Positions 30,131-38,496 of a stretch of 64,000 nucleotides of DNA are shown one piece after another; position 1 is the first letter of the stretch; the number at the start of each line of letters is the position of its first letter. Under the pieces are notes generated by a model. The model made no database searches. It was not told where the DNA came from and saw only the letters and a program-made list of their open reading frames with translations. The position numbers and the translations under genes are program-made. Location of the stretch: positions 2,666,001 through 2,730,000 of the forward strand of contig NZ_CP137761.1 of NCBI RefSeq assembly GCF_033449965.1, read 5' to 3'. The stretch comes from Bacillus sp. T3 (GTDB taxonomy: Bacteria; Bacillota; Bacilli; Bacillales; Cytobacillaceae).

Positions 30131-30167
30131 AAAAGCAGTGTGAATTCAAACGGAATCACACTGCTTT
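30131..30167 (+). terminator. Terminator after the Pro/Gly-rich protein gene
   Basis: AAAGCAGTGTGA/TCACACTGCTTT stem. The 30168-30458 stretch holds dispersed CGGACA/TGTCCG repeat pieces, including 30241-30257 (ACGGACATTCGTTCCGT). Confidence 0.85.
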
Positions 30168-30458
30168 ATCTTATTTATTGGTTTTCTTCAACTACCGGGT
30201 GACTGGTTCAACAAGAGTGACGTCGCCTATTGCTGTACATACGGACATTCGTTCCGTTAAATTGACAAAAAGTGTTGTTTTAAATGGCTATCCGGACAAT
30301 GGATTCCTGATTCGTGAATAAGTCAGCATGATTTATTTGTTTTTATTTAAATAAGACACCCCATGTCCGATTAGAGTAGTAAAAAGGGAAATAAATCAAA
30401 AATAAGGTCCCATATGTCCGCTAAAAAGTTCGTTTCTCATCATGACTTAATAATAGGT

Positions 30459-31841
30459 TTAAATTATACCTTGTTCGACCATAGCATCCGCTACTTTTAA
30501 AAATCCAGCAATATTCGCACCAATCACAAGATTTCCTGGCACCTCATAATCGTCTGATGCTTGCATGCTCTTTCGATAAATATCCTTCATAATATTTTGT
30601 AATCTCGAATCTACCTCTTCTAGTGTCCACGCAAGTCTGGCGCTATTTTGTGCCATTTCTAATGCAGAAACTGCAACCCCACCTGCATTAGCTGCTTTGG
30701 CAGGAGCAAACAAAACATGCTTTTTGATAAATGTTTCGACTGCTTCTTGGGTAGAAGGCATATTTGCCCCTTCACCCACTGCAATTACACCATTGGAAAT
30801 TAGAATTTCTGCTGCTTCCTTATTTAACTCATTTTGCGTTGCACAAGGTAAAGCTATATCGCACGGAATGGACCAGATGCCTGTACATCCTTCTTGATAA
30901 ATCGCATGCGGATGTTCTTTAATATATTCGCAAATTCTTTCATTACCTACTTCTTTTAATTTTTTTACTGTATCTAGGTTTATTCCATTACAATCATAAA
31001 CATAGCCACTTGAATCACTACAAGCGACCACTTTTGCACCAAACTGCATCGCTTTTTCCATCGCATAAATCGAAACATTACCTGAACCTGATACTACAAC
31101 AGTATTTCCACTAAAGCTTAATCCCTGACTTTTTAACATTTCATCGACAAAGTATATTAACCCATACCCAGTTGCTTCTTTCCTACCTAAGCTACCTCCA
31201 TACCCAATGCCTTTTCCAGTCAGGACACCTGCTTCATAGGCGCCTTTTAATTTTTTATACTGCCCGAACATAAAACCGATTTCTCTTGCTCCAACTCCGA
31301 TATCACCAGCAGGAACGTCAATATCTGGTCCGATATGTCTGCTAAGCTCAGTCATAAAGCTTTGACAAAAGCGCATAATTTCTAAATCAGATTTACCTTT
31401 TGGATCAAAATCAGAACCGCCTTTTCCTCCGCCAATTGGCTGCCCTGTTAATGAGTTTTTAAAGATTTGTTCAAACCCAAGAAATTTTATAATGCTTGCA
31501 TTTACCGATGGATGAAATCTTAGTCCACCCTTATACGGTCCAATCGCACTACTAAATTGAACACGAAAGCCCCGATTCACTTTTACGTTTCCGTTATCAT
31601 CTACCCACGGAACTCTAAATGTAATCAAACGCTCTGGTTCAATCATTCTTTCAAGGACTCCGAGTTTAATATAGTTCGGATTTTTCACAAGAACAGGTAC
31701 TAAAGATTCAAGTACTTCTTTAACCGCCTGCTGGAATTCCCATTCATTTGGGTTACGCATTTGAACACTCTCAAATAAACGATTGACGTAATTTTTGACG
31801 ATTTGTGTTTGACTCTCTTCTACTTTTTCCAGCACTTTCAT
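30459..31841 (-). CDS. gdhA: NADP-specific glutamate dehydrogenase
   Basis: 460 residues, the length of hexameric GdhA. Assimilates ammonium into glutamate using NADPH. Motifs: KGGLRFHPSVNASIIKFLGF, GGGKGGSDFDPKGKS (catalytic Lys), PAGDIGVGAREIGFMFGQ and GSGNVSIYA nucleotide fold. ATG 31841 after AGGGGCTGAAAGTG; an in-frame GTG one codon upstream is less likely. Divergent from a GltC-like LysR regulator, with an operator-like repeat between them. Confidence 0.95.
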   Translation of the reverse strand: MKVLEKVEESQTQIVKNYVNRLFESVQMRNPNEWEFQQAVKEVLESLVPVLVKNPNYIKLGVLERMIEPERLITFRVPWVDDNGNVKVNRGFRVQFSSAIGPYKGGLRFHPSVNASIIKFLGFEQIFKNSLTGQPIGGGKGGSDFDPKGKSDLEIMRFCQSFMTELSRHIGPDIDVPAGDIGVGAREIGFMFGQYKKLKGAYEAGVLTGKGIGYGGSLGRKEATGYGLIYFVDEMLKSQGLSFSGNTVVVSGSGNVSIYAMEKAMQFGAKVVACSDSSGYVYDCNGINLDTVKKLKEVGNERICEYIKEHPHAIYQEGCTGIWSIPCDIALPCATQNELNKEAAEILISNGVIAVGEGANMPSTQEAVETFIKKHVLFAPAKAANAGGVAVSALEMAQNSARLAWTLEEVDSRLQNIMKDIYRKSMQASDDYEVPGNLVIGANIAGFLKVADAMVEQGII

Positions 31842-31933
31842 CACTTTCAGCCCCTAATGTATATAAAGTTGATATTGCCTTTTCATAAATGTGTTTTCAT
31901 TTTATAATTTAATAATTAATAGTTTCAATATTC

Positions 31934-31947
31934 ATTTCCGATGAAAT
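31934..31947. promoter_or_regulatory. Candidate LysR-type operator between gdhA and the gltC-like gene
   Basis: ATTTC-CGAT-GAAAT inverted repeat in the 140-bp divergent gap, 37 bp before the regulator start. Inferred binding site of the LysR protein. Confidence 0.5.
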
Positions 31948-31983
31948 CAATGCATTTGACGCATAAGACGGAGTGGTTAAAAA

Positions 31984-32895
31984 ATGGAAACAAGACAAAT
32001 CCAATATTTCTTAGAAGTGGCAAAAAGAGAGCATGTAACAGAGGCAGCAGATTCCTTACACGTAGCTCAATCTTCCGTTAGCAGACAAATATTAAATTTA
32101 GAAAACGAATTAGGTGTGGAACTGTTTATCCGAGAGGGAAGAAGCGTAAAGTTAACCCCGTTAGGCAGAATTTTCTTTGAGCGGATGAAGCAAGTGTGGA
32201 ACTTGATGGAGGATGCAAAGAGAGAAGTTGAAGAATCGTTAAATCCTGAAAAAGGGACCGTTCGGATTGCATTCCCGATTAGTTTAGCAGCTTACACCGT
32301 ACCTTCTATTATATATGCATTTCGAACTCGGTACCCTGAAGCCAAATTTCAAATGAGTAACGCACTTTATCATGATTTGATTGAAGGTGTTATAACTGGG
32401 GAATTCAATTTGGCTATGATTGCACCTATGCCCAATCTGGAAAAAGAGAAAAAAATAACAGGAGCCACTCTTTTCACTGAAAACATTGTGGCACTCATCC
32501 CTATTCATCACCCATTGGCAGATCGGGAATCGGTTAGGCTACGGGACTTAAGGGATGACCCATTCTGTGTTCTGCCTGAAGGGTTTGTTTTCCGCGATCA
32601 AGTGGTTGAAGCATGTCTTCATGCTAACTTTTCACCACAAATTGCATTAGAAGGAAAAGATATTGATGCTCTAAAAGGCTTGGTCTCTGCAGGTTTAGGT
32701 GTAGCATTAATGCCAGAAATGACCTTGGTAGATAACACGCCTCGATCTACCGTCATCCTACCATTAACTGATGCGAATCTTACACGGAATGTCGGTGTCA
32801 TCTACCCTACCCAACGAAAACTGCTCCCAACCGAAGCATTGTTTTATGATTTCCTGCTTGAGACGTATGAACGATTGAATGAATTTAAAAAATAA
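31984..32895 (+). CDS. LysR-family regulator (GltC-like)
   Basis: 303 residues: winged helix-turn-helix at 1-60 (METRQIQYFLEVAKREHVTEAA then HVAQSSVSRQI) and a periplasmic-binding-like effector domain from about 90 (GTVRIAFPISLA; SAGLGVALMPE). The N-terminus closely follows GltC, the glutamate-synthase activator. Divergent placement next to gdhA argues that it controls ammonium assimilation here. Effector probably 2-oxoglutarate/glutamate (by family). Confidence 0.88.
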   Translation: METRQIQYFLEVAKREHVTEAADSLHVAQSSVSRQILNLENELGVELFIREGRSVKLTPLGRIFFERMKQVWNLMEDAKREVEESLNPEKGTVRIAFPISLAAYTVPSIIYAFRTRYPEAKFQMSNALYHDLIEGVITGEFNLAMIAPMPNLEKEKKITGATLFTENIVALIPIHHPLADRESVRLRDLRDDPFCVLPEGFVFRDQVVEACLHANFSPQIALEGKDIDALKGLVSAGLGVALMPEMTLVDNTPRSTVILPLTDANLTRNVGVIYPTQRKLLPTEALFYDFLLETYERLNEFKK

Positions 32896-32944
32896 AAAAA
32901 GGATATTTGGTTTTAGCATAGGCTTTAGTTAGTTAATAGGAAGG

Positions 32945-33170
32945 ATGCGGACAATTATTCAACTCGATTGAAGAGTTTTGTCCGCAAGAGACAGTGTTGC
33001 GGACAGTTCTCGGACTCTGATGTAGCGTTTTGTCCGTAAGCTTAACTGTTGCGGACAGTTCTTCAGCTCGATTGCAGCGTTTTGTCCGTAAGCTTCTCCG
33101 TTGCGGACAGTTCTCCGGTTCTGATCCTGCGTTTTGGCCGTAAACTCGGTGTTGCAGGCATACTTAATAT
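32945..33170. repeat. 52-bp tandem array B, about 4.5 units with TGTCCG/CGGACA arms
   Basis: TGCGGACA cores at 32946, 32998, 33050 and 33102 (exactly 52 bp apart), then a decayed unit at about 33153. TTTTGTCCGTAAGCTT segments alternate with GCGGACAGTTCT, so each TGTCCG can pair with the next CGGACA. Confidence 0.93.
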
Positions 33171-33174
33171 TCAA

Positions 33175-33993
33175 TCAACGATTAGTGCTGAAATATTTTA
33201 CAAATAACATAGGTATAAGGAATGTACTGAAGCTAAGTATAGATTCTAAGATGATATGATCCGTCTGAACAATACCAACAGATTTTAATGAAGCATCAAA
33301 AATTAGAAAGGAAATAGACGATAAGAAATACCAAAAGTTGTGCGCCTCAAAAATGATTAAAATAGAAACAATCATTCCAAACAGGATTCCTATCGGGCTT
33401 GTAATCGTTGTGCTTTGACGTGTTAATTGTGTAATCCATTCCACATGGATTGTTCTTAATTTTAAGACAGCATATAAAATAACGTTTAATTGAGTGAATA
33501 TGGTATAGAAGGCGGAGACTAAAGTAAGAAAGGAAAGCAACTTTTTAGGCCTTTGTTCTAATTTTCCCCACCACGTTTTCATCATCGGAAAAAACGGAAC
33601 AAGTAACACAAAGGTAAACCACTCTTTCCACCAATGTCCCTTAAAAATCTCCAAGTATCTAAATAAGAATTCTATCCCTGTAAAGAAAGCAGCAAGTACA
33701 ACACTCCAATACCATTTGCATTGAAAAGCAATGTACAAAATTGAAAAAGATGGGATTATTTGTGCATTTATCAAAGCGCCAATATGTGTATCATATTTTC
33801 CCTTTATGATTCCGGGATAATACGTATATGCGTTTCCCCATGAATAAACAATATAATCGAAAAATAAAACTGCTCCAGAAACGGCAAAATAGTGCAATAG
33901 TAATAATTTATTTGGATTTTTCCAGTATGCTAAACCAACCACCAATATTGATAAGATTATTAAAGTTAAATAACACCAAGCCCCAACACCCAC
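33175..33993 (-). CDS. CBO0543-type multi-pass membrane protein
   Basis: 272 residues with about eight hydrophobic segments. YYPGIIKGKYDTHIGALI and FTGIEFLFRYLEIFKGHWWKEW are recognisable family pieces. Function not known. GTG start at 33993 with GGAGGAA upstream. The 3' end runs directly into repeat array B. Confidence 0.7.
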   Translation of the reverse strand: MGVGAWCYLTLIILSILVVGLAYWKNPNKLLLLHYFAVSGAVLFFDYIVYSWGNAYTYYPGIIKGKYDTHIGALINAQIIPSFSILYIAFQCKWYWSVVLAAFFTGIEFLFRYLEIFKGHWWKEWFTFVLLVPFFPMMKTWWGKLEQRPKKLLSFLTLVSAFYTIFTQLNVILYAVLKLRTIHVEWITQLTRQSTTITSPIGILFGMIVSILIIFEAHNFWYFLSSISFLIFDASLKSVGIVQTDHIILESILSFSTFLIPMLFVKYFSTNR

Positions 33994-34142
33994 TCAATAT
34001 TCCTCCGATGTCTTGGTTTGTATTTTTGGAAAAAAAATTTCATTTAAAGAGTTTTTGACATTATAGATTATCATCGTTTTAGTGTTTCCCGCATTTCTTA
34101 CTTTAAATCACAAGTATGGACAAGATTAATTACATTTTGTAA

Positions 34143-34166
34143 AATTAAATTGTGCACAATATAATT
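34143..34166. promoter_or_regulatory. OhrR operator
   Basis: Perfect 12-bp core ATTGTGCACAAT flanked by AATTA/TAATT, a 24-bp palindrome with one mismatched pair. It resembles the B. subtilis OhrR box (AATTGTATACAATT core) and lies 20 bp before ohrR. Confidence 0.85.
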
Positions 34167-34186
34167 AATGATAAGGAGCGACATTA

Positions 34187-34636
34187 GTGGATGCTGAGCA
34201 TTTTTTAAAGCTTGAAAATCAATTATGTTTCGCCATTTATGCATGTTCCCGAGAAATAACACGCCTGTACCGCCCTATTCTAGAGCAGCTCGGCCTTACG
34301 TATCCTCAGTTTTTAGTGTTGACGGTTTTATGGGAACATAAGCGCTTAACAGTTAAAGAAATAAGCGAGCTCTTGTATTTAGACAGTGGAACCCTAACTC
34401 CGATGCTCAAACGCATGGAAGCAATGGAACTTGTGATTCGGGAGCGTGCCAAGGACGATGAGCGCAAAGTGTTTATCGAACTTACAGATAAAGGCAACAA
34501 TCTAAGAGATGCTGCGATCGAATTACCTGAAAAATGCATCCCCCATTTTGGACTTAATAAAAATGAGTACCTTGATTTACTCACAAACATCCATAACATG
34601 ATTGAAAATCTGCAAAAAACAACAAGAACAACTTAA
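34187..34636 (+). CDS. ohrR: OhrR-type MarR regulator, organic-peroxide sensor
   Basis: 149 residues. The N-terminus LENQLCFAIYACSREITRLYRP has the reactive Cys (about Cys14) of OhrR; winged helix LTVKEISELLYLDSGTLTPMLKRME and wing RERAKDDERKVFI are also characteristic. When the Cys is oxidised the repressor leaves its operator. GTG start at 34187 with AAGGAG eight bases upstream. Autoregulation is likely from the palindrome at 34143-34166. The next gene, 12 bp downstream, is a peroxiredoxin-like protein instead of the usual ohr gene. Confidence 0.93.
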   Translation: MDAEHFLKLENQLCFAIYACSREITRLYRPILEQLGLTYPQFLVLTVLWEHKRLTVKEISELLYLDSGTLTPMLKRMEAMELVIRERAKDDERKVFIELTDKGNNLRDAAIELPEKCIPHFGLNKNEYLDLLTNIHNMIENLQKTTRTT

Positions 34637-34648
34637 GAGGTGAACACG

Positions 34649-35191
34649 ATGAATGCACTACTACAACACCATATCGAGGGAGAAGTATCCTTTAAGGACA
34701 TCATTCTAAATCAAAAAAACTTAGTCGTATTCGTAAGACATCCTGGCTGACCGGTTTGCCGAGAAATGCTTACGCAGTTGCGTGAGAGGTATCAAGAATT
34801 AACTGCATCAGACTACCAGGTTATAGTGATTACTCCGTCTACTAGCTCTTACCTTGAACAATTTGTTAATGCATTTGGTCCCTATCCATTCCCAATCTAT
34901 GGTGATCCAAAGCGTGAGCTATATAACAATATGGGACATTTAACGATGCAAAAATCGAAGCTGCTTTTGAAGGCGGCCAAAATTTTTATCACAAAAGGTT
35001 CTAAAGCCTTTTTTCCCGAAGATGTAGACCAAAAACAGCTCATTCAAACAGCCATGAAAACTCATGATGTTTTTATTCAAGGTGGAACGTGGTTATTTGA
35101 TGCACATGGAAACGTTCTTTGGAACCATATTGACACCGCACCTGAAGACCATGCATCAATTGATTTAATACTCTCTAAAATGAATCGCTAA
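34649..35191 (+). CDS. Peroxiredoxin-like (AhpC/TSA family) protein, in-frame TGA at redox-Cys: candidate selenoprotein
   Basis: 180 residues if TGA at 34748-34750 (codon 34) is read through. The frame is open on both sides: VVFVRHPG-X-PVCREMLTQL. Relatives carry a GCPxC motif here, so TGA stands at the first Cys of CxxC and would give UxxC. A 7-bp hairpin (CTTACGC-AGTT-GCGTGAG) starts 18 bases after TGA, fitting the bacterial SECIS rule. The rest has YPFPIYGDPKRELYNNMG and a C-terminal DAHGNVLWNHID typical of the thioredoxin-fold peroxidase group. Co-transcribed with ohrR. Alternative: a nonsense mutation or sequencing error (TGC/TGT to TGA). No sel gene is visible in the window. Confidence 0.75.
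34769..34786 (+). promoter_or_regulatory. Candidate bacterial SECIS element
   Basis: Stem CTTACGC/GCGTGAG (one G-T pair) with apical loop AGTT. The loop begins 25 nt after the TGA, within the published bSECIS window (about 16-37 nt), and has G in the second loop position, as that consensus asks. Chance occurrence is possible. Confidence 0.55.
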
Positions 35192-35228
35192 AAAAAGCAG
35201 TGAGATTTGGAATCTCACTGCTTTTTTT
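35192..35228 (+). terminator. Terminator of the ohrR-peroxiredoxin unit
   Basis: AAAAGCAGTGAGAT/ATCTCACTGCTTTT hairpin and T run. Confidence 0.9.
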
Positions 35229-35524
35229 GTTCGTGAAGCTGTCAATTTGCACCAAAATTATGCTGTTGTTGAATAAAAGTTAATGATTCTATGAATTTTG
35301 GTCAAAACAAATGACACTTAAGAAGCAGGAGAACAGCCCCTTGCTTACCACTGTGTGAATCTTAACCTGTTGATTTAAGAAATTTTGTTTTTAATAAATC
35401 TGACTATTTTTTAAGGATTAGCAGTAGATCTTTATAAAAATATCGATTTTTTCTAAAGAAATTGCTGTTTTTTTAGATTTTAGCCTTTTATCTTAATAAC
35501 AGTGAGGAGATTTCGGTAATTTTA

Positions 35525-35673
35525 TGCACGAAAGTGACCTGATATGCACGTCTAATTGTGTTTATGATATAAGTTAAAAAATATATGCACGACTTTCGAA
35601 TAGTTATGATACAACTTCTGAAATTTTTGCACGTTTTATTGTGTATATGAACGAGAATGTAGATATATGCACG
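35525..35673. repeat. About 20.5-bp-period array G of TATGCACG units
   Basis: TGCACG or decayed versions start at 35525, 35545, 35565 (TGATAT), 35586, 35607 (TGATAC), 35628, 35648 (TGAACG) and 35668. Spacing 20-21 bp equals two helical turns. Located in the 680-bp gap before the YhaM-like gene. Confidence 0.8.
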
Positions 35674-35804
35674 TTTTGGCTTTGGCTACAATTCCCTTAG
35701 TGGCATGTTCCTGACTTTTGGAATATTACCAATTTTAATAATGAAATAGATCATACCAGTTTTGAAAAAGTTTATGGCAACTCCTTTTCATGTTACAATA
35801 GAAG

Positions 35805-35816
35805 GAACGTTTGTTC
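35805..35816. promoter_or_regulatory. LexA-like (SOS) box upstream of the YhaM-like gene
   Basis: GAAC-GTTT-GTTC matches the GAAC-N4-GTTC core of Firmicute LexA sites, directly after an extended -10 (TG-T-TACAAT, 35791-35799). Binding by LexA is inferred. Confidence 0.6.
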
Positions 35817-35873
35817 TTTACAAAAACTTTTTCAATAAATAGATATAAGCAATGCATTGGGAGGGTAAATTTA

Positions 35874-36863
35874 ATGCCTGTTTCTTGTTTATTAGAATTA
35901 GCACCAGGAAATTCCTTTGAGGGTTTTTGTCTTGTAAAAGAGGTAAAGCAGGAAAAAACGAAAAAAGGTGATCCTTACCTCAACATCACGATCGCAAAAA
36001 AGCACAAATTAGTAGCCTGCAAGCTGTGGAATAATGGGTTTGGAGGTCGATCCGTTGAAGAGCTGTTAGCTATTTTCTCAAATGGAGCGATGTTGCACAT
36101 CACGGGAGATGCATCTGAGTATAATGGGCAAGTGCAAATGACGATTAACGGATACCGTTTAGCACAAAAGGACGAAGTTGATTATCGGGATTTCATTGAA
36201 GCTGCCCCTGAAGCGGTTGAAAGCATGGAGGAGGAAATTCATTTCTTCATTAATGAAATCAAAATCCCGATCCTGCATCAAATCACGTCAGAGTTATTTG
36301 AGGAAAATAAAAAGTACTTCATGCAGCATGTAGCAGCCGTTAAAATGCACCATAATTTCAAAAGTGGACTCGCCTTTCATACATTATCTCTACTTAGAAT
36401 CGCAAAGAATATTTGTGATCAATACGGTGAGGCTGTAAATCGCAGTAAAATGTATGCAGCCTTAACCCTGCATGATATGGGAAAAATCATCGAGATGACT
36501 CGTGATTATACAGCTCCTGAGTATACCCTGTTTGGACAATTTTTAGGGCATATTCAAATTGTGAACCAAATGATTGACCGAAAACTCGTCGCGATTCGTA
36601 ATGAACGCTCCGTTACCTTAGAAGAAGTGACGGTTGTTTATGAGTTAATGAATATTATCTCCAGTCATCACGGTCCGCTAAGCAATGGCTGGGGCAGCAC
36701 AGCCGAACCAATTACACTTGAAGCACACCTTTGCCATATGATTGATAACATTGATGCGAAAATTAATATGATTTCAAAAGCGATGACCGATATGCAAGAA
36801 GGTGAGGTTCAAAAGGTTTGGGGTCTTGGAAAGATCTATAAGCCAAAGGAAGTAGATTACTAG
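35874..36863 (+). CDS. YhaM-like 3'-5' exonuclease (OB-fold plus HD domain)
   Basis: 329 residues from ATG 35874 (GGGAGGG upstream; the longer frame to 35811 has no start signal). OB-fold about 10-105 (GDPYLNITIAKKHKLVACKLW), then an HD-type phosphohydrolase domain: HHNFKSGLAFHTLSLL near residue 160, LTLHDMGKI near 200, and SSHHGPLS near 270. This order is that of YhaM, which degrades RNA and single-stranded DNA from the 3' end. It is probably a paralogue; the LexA-like box suggests a DNA-damage role. Confidence 0.85.
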   Translation: MPVSCLLELAPGNSFEGFCLVKEVKQEKTKKGDPYLNITIAKKHKLVACKLWNNGFGGRSVEELLAIFSNGAMLHITGDASEYNGQVQMTINGYRLAQKDEVDYRDFIEAAPEAVESMEEEIHFFINEIKIPILHQITSELFEENKKYFMQHVAAVKMHHNFKSGLAFHTLSLLRIAKNICDQYGEAVNRSKMYAALTLHDMGKIIEMTRDYTAPEYTLFGQFLGHIQIVNQMIDRKLVAIRNERSVTLEEVTVVYELMNIISSHHGPLSNGWGSTAEPITLEAHLCHMIDNIDAKINMISKAMTDMQEGEVQKVWGLGKIYKPKEVDY

Positions 36864-37022
36864 AATCTGCTAGAAAATGAATGACCATTACCCATAAAAA
36901 AATCAAACTATCCGATTCCAAACCTTACGGACTGGTGAAACGTTGATTTACTTGGGCATGGTCCTTCTTTTTAAACTAACTAGCCCCCACAATGAATTGG
37001 AGAAGTGGCTTCAACGTTAACC

Positions 37023-37415
37023 TTAATATACTTTTGATACCTTCTTAACAATTTCTACATCTTTCATTTTTCCAATAACGGTTGTATCCGATGCTTGAAA
37101 TCCTGTGCCATTAAAAGCATGGCTTTTTTTTGCTTCCATTCCAGATCCTGAGACAAGTAAGTCGATAAACTGCGGCACATCTTCAGGAACCATATCCTTA
37201 TACCAATTTCCATCAGGGTATGAAATAACTACGCATTTATCATGGCAACGCCCATTACAGAGTGTTCTAGTTGTATGAATGACTTGATCTAACCCGCTTG
37301 TCGAAATCTCATTTCTAATCGATTGGGTCAAATCTTCTGCACCTGCCTTTTTGCAGCTGCTTCCGTTACAAATAAATAGATGATGCTTAGTTGTAGATAA
37401 ATCCCAAGTCGCCAT
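37023..37415 (-). CDS. Thioredoxin-fold 2Fe-2S ferredoxin
   Basis: 130 residues. Cluster ligands: CNGSSCKKAGAE near residue 17 and CNGRCHDKC near 53, the pattern of thioredoxin-like [2Fe-2S] ferredoxins such as those in aerobic cobalamin (CbiW-like) operons. The C-terminal 40 residues are unusual for the family. Second gene downstream of a cobalamin riboswitch; 53 bp after the AcuA-like gene. An electron carrier is likely; partner unknown. Confidence 0.82.
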   Translation of the reverse strand: MATWDLSTTKHHLFICNGSSCKKAGAEDLTQSIRNEISTSGLDQVIHTTRTLCNGRCHDKCVVISYPDGNWYKDMVPEDVPQFIDLLVSGSGMEAKKSHAFNGTGFQASDTTVIGKMKDVEIVKKVSKVY

Positions 37416-37468
37416 GTCCTATCCCCTTTTCGTTTCATTAAAGTTTTCGTATCTAATTATTTATAATT

Positions 37469-38053
37469 CTATGATAAGTACCTATTATCCATAGCCAGCT
37501 TAGTAAATTGATTCACCTGATCTATGGATATTTCACTCCCCACTCGAGCCATCATGAAATTCACATCATAGCATGCGATATCGGGCTCATTTGTTCGAAA
37601 TTCTTGAAATCCAACTGACTCCAGAACATGTTTCAACATGCTTCTATATTGAAGAGGGTCGCCATTCGTCATCTTTAAGTCCCAATGCCAGCAACATTCT
37701 AAAGAAATGACTATGGACTTTTCTGTTTCTTCGAGAGAAAACAAATCCTGAAGCAATTTTTTCGCCACTTTTTGATTTCGCAACCGAGGTGCTACCTCAA
37801 TCACACCTAACATTTTTAAAAAATCTAGCCCTCTCCACCTTTCATCCGTTTCAGGTTCAAGAATAATCGTGTAGCCAACAATAGAATGATTGTGTACCGC
37901 AAGGGCCATTTTCCCCTGCTTCGTTTCCATTGCCTTACACATCGCCTCTTGTTGCTTAATTGGATCACGAAAACGATTGAGATGGTGGTCAAACTGACAA
38001 TATTCTAATGTTTTCACTACATCCTTTTGATTAGTAATGATGGTGTAAGACAT
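37469..38053 (-). CDS. AcuA-like GNAT acetyltransferase
   Basis: 194 residues. GNAT fold with IEVAPRLRNQKVAKKLL (acetyl-CoA loop) and IVISLECCWHWDLK; the WHWDLK...LLxxVGF..F.TxEPDI...N..MARVGS series recalls AcuA, the protein acetyltransferase that inactivates acetyl-CoA synthetase. It is not in an acu operon here but behind a cobalamin riboswitch and a terminator, so it should be expressed when cobalamin is scarce. AAAAGGGGAG precedes ATG. Confidence 0.83.
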   Translation of the reverse strand: MSYTIITNQKDVVKTLEYCQFDHHLNRFRDPIKQQEAMCKAMETKQGKMALAVHNHSIVGYTIILEPETDERWRGLDFLKMLGVIEVAPRLRNQKVAKKLLQDLFSLEETEKSIVISLECCWHWDLKMTNGDPLQYRSMLKHVLESVGFQEFRTNEPDIACYDVNFMMARVGSEISIDQVNQFTKLAMDNRYLS

Positions 38054-38111
38054 GGAATCACTCCCCTTTTTTCATTTTATAAAAATTGGAAATGAATCAT
38101 GACCAAAATAA

Positions 38112-38145
38112 AAAGAGCATACAAACCTCATAGGTTTATATGCTC
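38112..38145 (-). terminator. Intrinsic terminator of the cobalamin riboswitch leader
   Basis: Minus-strand stem GAGCATA...AACCT/AGGTTT...TATGCTC followed by TTTTTATTTT, between aptamer and AcuA-like gene. Confidence 0.85.
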
Positions 38146-38197
38146 ACATTAAACAATCGTATGCTTTACAAAAAATAAATGCACCCAAAACTGTCAT
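38144..38197 (-). CDS. 17-residue leader ORF between riboswitch and terminator
   Basis: MTVLGAFIFCKAYDCLM, starting ATG 38197 with AGGAAGGTG about 10 bases upstream. The TGA stop falls on the first arm of the terminator stem. A ribosome here could interfere with the terminator, so it may be a second control layer; it could also be a small membrane peptide or a chance ORF. Confidence 0.4.
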   Translation of the reverse strand: MTVLGAFIFCKAYDCLM

Positions 38198-38239
38198 GAT
38201 AGTAAACACCTTCCTATTTCCCGTAGGTCACGTCATGTT

Positions 38240-38416
38240 CAATAAACAGGCAGGTCTCCTGACTTAACATCGTTGCTCCCTGCGTCTTCCCACTTTACGA
38301 ATAAAGCAGTGACATTTTGCAGATTGCTCCGAATTACAGTGGCGGGAACCGTGTCGGACTTTCACCGAACTTCCCATTTAAGCTATGCATTTTAAAATGC
38401 ACAACACCTGTTTAGA
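38240..38416 (-). ncRNA. Cobalamin riboswitch
   Basis: Minus-strand blocks in order: CAGGTG, GGGAAGTTCGGTGAAAGTCC, ACGGTTCCCGCCACTGTAA, and the B12 box AAGTCAGGAGACCTGCC at 38249-38265. Followed by a leader ORF, terminator and AcuA-like gene. End points approximate. Confidence 0.95.
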
Positions 38417-38496
38417 AAATATTGATTTTTCTCATAATACATGATTGATATTTTTATGTCCACTATTAAGTCTTAAAAAAATACCAATTCAACTAA

